The notes below the pieces were generated by a model. It searched no databases. It saw only the letters and a list, made by a program, of their open reading frames with translations, and was not told the origin of the DNA. Positions 60,700 through 64,000 of a stretch of 64,000 nucleotides of DNA are shown here, in pieces. This DNA comes from Oscillospiraceae bacterium. GTDB taxonomy: Bacteria; Bacillota; Clostridia; Oscillospirales; Ruminococcaceae. Both the position numbers and the translations under genes were made by a program. Every line of letters begins with the position of its first letter. The first letter of the stretch is position 1. Location of the stretch: NCBI GenBank assembly GCA_017550285.1, contig JAFZPP010000040.1:124001-188000 (forward strand), given 5' to 3'.

Positions 60700-63345
60700 A
60701 TGCATGGACTGACAGATGAACAGGTCAAATCGCGGCAGGCGGAATACGGACTGAATACACTGGAGGCGCCTGCGAAAGCGCATCCGCTGCGAATATTTTT
60801 TTCGCAGTTCCGTGATTTTATGGTGCTGATCCTGCTTGCGGCGGCAGCAGTCTCGTGGCTGCTCGGGGCATATGCGGACGCCGTGACGATTGCGGTGATC
60901 GTCGTACTGAATGCGCTGCTGGGCTTTGTGCAGGAATACCGCACCGAGCAGACGCTGCTCGCGCTCCGCAGCATGACGGCACCGACCGCACAGGTGCGCA
61001 GAAACGGCGTACTGACGACAGTTCCGGCAGAGCAGCTTGTCCCGGGCGATGTAATCCTGACCGAAGCCGGCGACCGTGTTCCCGCGGATGCGGTGATTCT
61101 GACCGCGGCACAGCTTTCCGCAGAGGAGTCGATTCTGACCGGCGAATCGACCGCGGTACAGAAGCACGCACATACGACAGCCGAGCCCCCGACGGACAAC
61201 GCAATCGACAGGGCGGATATTCTCTATGCAGGAACATCCGTGCTCCGCGGCACCGCCGAGGCAGAAGTCATCGCAACCGGAAAATCCACGCAAATGGGAC
61301 AGATTTCGCAGATGCTCGGCGACATCACCGAAAATGAAACACCGCTGCAAAAGCGGCTCGGCGAACTCGGCAAAACAGTCAGCATCATCTGTCTGATTGT
61401 CTGTGTCATGGTCTTTGCCGCTGGAATCCTACGCGGCGAGCCGTTCTTCGAGATGCTCATGACCGGCATCACGATTGCGATTGCCGCGATTCCGGAAGGG
61501 CTGCCCGCGACCGTCACCATTGCGCTGGCGCTCGCCGTCCGCCGGATGCTGAAACAAAATGCGCTGGTCAACCGGCTGCATGCAGTCGAAACACTCGGCT
61601 GTGCGTCAGTCATCTGCACGGACAAAACCGGCACGATCACCGAAAACAAAATGACCGTGCAGCAGATTGTCACGCCGGATGCACAGTTCACGGTCAACGG
61701 AACGGGCTGGCAGCGCAGCGGGAGCCTCTTGCAGAACGGCAGTCCGTGCAGCCGCCATATGCTGACATCACTGATGCCGCTGATGCGCTGCGCAGTGCTG
61801 TGCAATCATGCGGAAATCCGCGCAAAAACATCAGATTCCGATTGGCAGGTCACCGGAGACCCGACCGAAGCCGCATTGCTGATTGCCGCCGCCAAATGCG
61901 GCATCACAACCGATGCATTCTCCCGATGCCGCATGATTTCAGAGATTCCGTTTGAGAGTGAAACGCGCGCAATGACCGTGTTTTATCAAACGGAATCCGG
62001 CGCGCTCGCGCTGAAAAAGGGCGCTGCCGACGTCATTCTGAAATGCTGCGCCTATTACCGCGCCCACGGCAGCGATCTGCCATTGACCGCGCAGAAACGT
62101 GCAGAGCTCGCCTGTGCTGCGGACCGCATGGCAGAGGATGCGCTCAGAGTCCTCGCATTCGCGGAGAAAACCGCAGCGGGTCCCGATGAGCCGGATTCTA
62201 TGGTATTCCTCGGGTTTATGGGCATGCTCGATCCGCCGCGCGAGCAGGCAAAGCAGGCAATCGCCGCATGTACCCGCGCAGGCATCCGCGTCATCATGCT
62301 GACCGGCGACCATATCAAAACAGCATCCGCGATTGCGAAAAAAGCCGGCATTCCGCATGCAGACGCTGCCATGACCGGTGCAGCGCTCGACAGTCTTTCT
62401 GACACCGAGCTCGCTGACCGCATCAGCAAAATCAGCGTATTTGCGCGCGTTACGCCGGCGCATAAGCTGCGTCTGGTACGCGCCTGCCGTGCAAAACAGC
62501 TCGTCACGGCAATGACCGGCGACGGCGTCAATGATGCACCTGCGGTCAAGGAAGCGGATATCGGCGTCGCAATGGGAAAAAACGGCACAGATGTCACCCG
62601 TCAGGCAGCGGATGTGATTCTGCTGGATGATCGCTTTGATACGATGATCGCCGCTGTTGAGCAGGGGCGATCGGTCTATGCAAACATACGCAAATTCGTG
62701 CGTTATCTGCTTGCATGCAATATCGGCGAGGTGCTGACGATGTTCACGGGACTCCTCATGGGGCTGCCGGTTGTTCTGCTCCCGACACAGATTCTGCTGG
62801 TCAATCTTATGACCGACGGCTTGCCGGCAATCGCGCTCGGCTTGGAACCGCCTGCGCCCGATCTGATGTCGCAGCCGCCGCGCCGTGCCGATGACAGCTT
62901 TTTCGCAGGCGGACTGCTCTCTCGGATTGTGTTCCGCGGCATCTTTATCGCGCTCTCAACACTCGGCTCGTTCACAACCGTCCTGCGCATGACAGGCAGT
63001 CTCGATGCCGCACGCACCGGCGCACTGGTGACGCTGATTTTCTCGCAGCTCCTTCATGTTTTTGAATGCAAACGCGAAGACGGCACACTGTTTTCCGTCC
63101 CGTATTTCTCAAACGGAAAGCTGATCCTCTCTGTTCTGATCTCTGCTGCGGTGACAGCCGCCGCATTGCTGATTCCTGCGCTGCGGACGGTCTTCTCGAC
63201 GGTGCTGCTCTCCCCTGCCGTCCTGCTGACTGCACTCGGATTCAGCTTCGCCGTTCCGCTTGCCGCCGCAGTATTTTTCCGCAGTGAACACAGCCGGACG
63301 GAGGAAGTTACGCTTCGCCCGCTCTGCCGCCGTCCGCTCTCATAA
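60700..63345 (+). CDS. P-type ATPase, calcium-transporting type
   Basis: The 881-residue pump has the P2-type layout: N-terminal cation ATPase domain, actuator motif TGES (ILTGES), phosphorylated Asp308 in CTDKTGTITENKM, nucleotide-binding KGAADVILK and hinge TGDGVNDAPAVKEADIG. About ten membrane helices are expected, with the PEGLPATVTIALA motif in helix 4 typical of Ca2+ ATPases (PMCA/LMCA group). It exports Ca2+ or Mn2+. GGAAGGAG precedes the start. Calcium export would fit a cell with calcium-dependent dockerin proteins, but that link is speculative. Confidence 0.95.
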   Translation: MHGLTDEQVKSRQAEYGLNTLEAPAKAHPLRIFFSQFRDFMVLILLAAAAVSWLLGAYADAVTIAVIVVLNALLGFVQEYRTEQTLLALRSMTAPTAQVRRNGVLTTVPAEQLVPGDVILTEAGDRVPADAVILTAAQLSAEESILTGESTAVQKHAHTTAEPPTDNAIDRADILYAGTSVLRGTAEAEVIATGKSTQMGQISQMLGDITENETPLQKRLGELGKTVSIICLIVCVMVFAAGILRGEPFFEMLMTGITIAIAAIPEGLPATVTIALALAVRRMLKQNALVNRLHAVETLGCASVICTDKTGTITENKMTVQQIVTPDAQFTVNGTGWQRSGSLLQNGSPCSRHMLTSLMPLMRCAVLCNHAEIRAKTSDSDWQVTGDPTEAALLIAAAKCGITTDAFSRCRMISEIPFESETRAMTVFYQTESGALALKKGAADVILKCCAYYRAHGSDLPLTAQKRAELACAADRMAEDALRVLAFAEKTAAGPDEPDSMVFLGFMGMLDPPREQAKQAIAACTRAGIRVIMLTGDHIKTASAIAKKAGIPHADAAMTGAALDSLSDTELADRISKISVFARVTPAHKLRLVRACRAKQLVTAMTGDGVNDAPAVKEADIGVAMGKNGTDVTRQAADVILLDDRFDTMIAAVEQGRSVYANIRKFVRYLLACNIGEVLTMFTGLLMGLPVVLLPTQILLVNLMTDGLPAIALGLEPPAPDLMSQPPRRADDSFFAGGLLSRIVFRGIFIALSTLGSFTTVLRMTGSLDAARTGALVTLIFSQLLHVFECKREDGTLFSVPYFSNGKLILSVLISAAVTAAALLIPALRTVFSTVLLSPAVLLTALGFSFAVPLAAAVFFRSEHSRTEEVTLRPLCRRPLS

Positions 63346-63394
63346 TCTCCGCTTTTCTGTTCGGTTTGCCCTTTGATATACTATAATTTATCGG

Positions 63395-63590
63395 GATGAT
63401 TGGGAGATGCTCTGAGGGCTCTGCCCCCAGACTCCCGCCAGAGGGATACTATCCCTCTGGACTCCCGCTGCTTCTCCGTGCCAGCCCCATTAGGGGCTGA
63501 CGCGGAGAAGAAATGGGATTCCCAAGGGTCAGTGACCCTTGGGCAGGGGTGTGGGGACAGCGTCCCCACAATGTCACCCGACCGCCCCTG
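63395..63590. repeat. Cluster of perfect inverted repeats (hairpin element)
   Basis: The stretch contains CCAGAGGGATA/TATCCCTCTGG (with AC between), AGCCCC/GGGGCT, CTTCTCCG/CGGAGAAG, CCCAAGGGTCA/TGACCCTTGGG and GTGGGGAC/GTCCCCAC. Together it looks like a folded RNA or a dispersed repetitive element, not a gene. Confidence 0.75.
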
Positions 63591-63640
63591 ATAAGCTACG
63601 GTTTACCGGAGACATACCGAGCAGGAAAGCGGAAAACAAA

Positions 63641-63667
63641 AAGAGCCGTGCGGACTGAACACGGCTC
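63641..63667 (-). terminator. Terminator of the gene at the window end
   Basis: On the minus strand GAGCCGTG pairs with CACGGCTC around a 9-nt loop, followed by TTTTTG. Confidence 0.85.
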
Positions 63668-63675
63668 CGGTTTTG

Positions 63676-64000
63676 TTATTCTGCAAAGGTGACAAAGCAG
63701 GGCTTCATGCTGTGATAGTAGAGCTTTGCGTTGTCATTGTCGAAATGCTGCTGGAGTGCATTATGGAATTCGGTCTTGCTGTGGCTGTCCTGCAAGCAAT
63801 GCAGAATCTCGGCTGCCACATCGGCATTGACCGTCGGATGCACGAGCGAAAGCACCATTTCAAGATCAACAGGTATCCGCTCCTCCTTCGGCAGTGCAGC
63901 GGGTGCACTCTGGGCGGGCTGCACCTGAATGACGGTCGCCTTTTTACGCAGGCTGACGGCGGCGCGCTTGCCCTTTTTGGCATCCTGCACGCGGACGTCC
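63676..64000 (-). CDS. Unknown protein, 5' end outside window
   Basis: The frame stays open to the window end, so the gene starts beyond base 64000. The visible ~108 residues have a Lys/Arg-rich part (QDAKKGKRAAVSLRKKA), a Pro/Ala-rich linker and a compact C-terminal part (VDLEMVLSLVHPTVNADVAA onward, ending KPCFVTFAE). I do not recognise the family. A GTG at 63990 or ATG at 63983 could in principle be starts, but neither has a visible ribosome-binding site within the window. The terminator just after its stop supports a real gene. Confidence 0.6.
   Translation of the reverse strand, partial: DVRVQDAKKGKRAAVSLRKKATVIQVQPAQSAPAALPKEERIPVDLEMVLSLVHPTVNADVAAEILHCLQDSHSKTEFHNALQQHFDNDNAKLYYHSMKPCFVTFAE

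Noticed and set aside
1..64000. tRNA or rRNA genes
   Set aside because: I scanned the intergenic regions for cloverleaf ends and rRNA motifs and saw none; a tRNAscan run would settle it.

Overview
The window looks like chromosomal DNA of a fibre-degrading, anaerobic gut Firmicute of the Ruminococcus group (Oscillospiraceae), with base composition a little over half G+C by eye. The grounds are five dockerin-bearing secreted proteins with Thr-rich linkers (a cellulosome-type system), a xylose isomerase / GH3 xylosidase / sugar ABC operon, pyruvate formate-lyase, a Firmicute SpoVS-YmdB pair, a T-box before thrS and clean Gram-positive promoters and Shine-Dalgarno sites. Ruminococcus champanellensis-like is an inference; no marker gene is present to prove it.

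Layout. 1-678: tail of a leucine-rich-repeat dockerin protein. 1293-9146 (minus): xylo-oligosaccharide operon (mutarotase-like protein, GH3 glycosidase, xylose isomerase, binding protein, two permeases), with a divergent AraC regulator at 9379. 10598-13640 (minus): compact phage-derived cassette of two related baseplate-type proteins, two tail-type proteins and a CHAP endolysin, with no capsid or packaging genes. 13823-15100: CNNM/HlyC-type membrane protein. 15355-30924: three ECF sigma / membrane-partner pairs interleaved with three dockerin genes and a heterodimeric ABC exporter. 31035-34688 (minus): ribbon-helix-helix protein, DUF6483-type protein and ClpB. 34877-39254: AlaX-type tRNA editing protein, CorA-family transporter, lipoprotein. 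39346-41562 (minus): thrS with T-box leader. 41961-44093: dockerin protein with a Cthe_2159-like beta-helix. 44385-48442: cation efflux protein, then an MBOAT/SGNH pair for surface O-acylation. 48523-49891: PARG-like hydrolase and a membrane protein. 50256-53595: formate metabolism. 53644-56648 (minus): zur-znuACB zinc operon. 56898-60609: AraC-GGDEF protein, Xer recombinase, small membrane protein, YmdB-type phosphoesterase, SpoVS. 60700-63345: P-type calcium ATPase. 63676-end: partial unknown gene.

The observation I rate highest is the formate locus. Pyruvate formate-lyase is split: the 692-residue catalytic protein keeps the Cys-Cys active site but stops before the glycyl-radical domain. 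That domain is a separate 79-residue protein two genes downstream. Between them sits a 72-residue protein that resembles the first half of the radical domain but lacks the radical glycine. All are followed by the activating enzyme. Other points worth a look are the sigma/membrane-partner pairs beside dockerin genes, one of which has no convincing start codon; a recently homogenised internal duplication in a dockerin protein; a dispersed repeat with a 102-nt period; a hairpin cluster at 63.4-63.6 kb; and an AraC-GGDEF fusion. Coordinates and starts were chosen from ribosome-binding sites read by eye, and no database search was possible.
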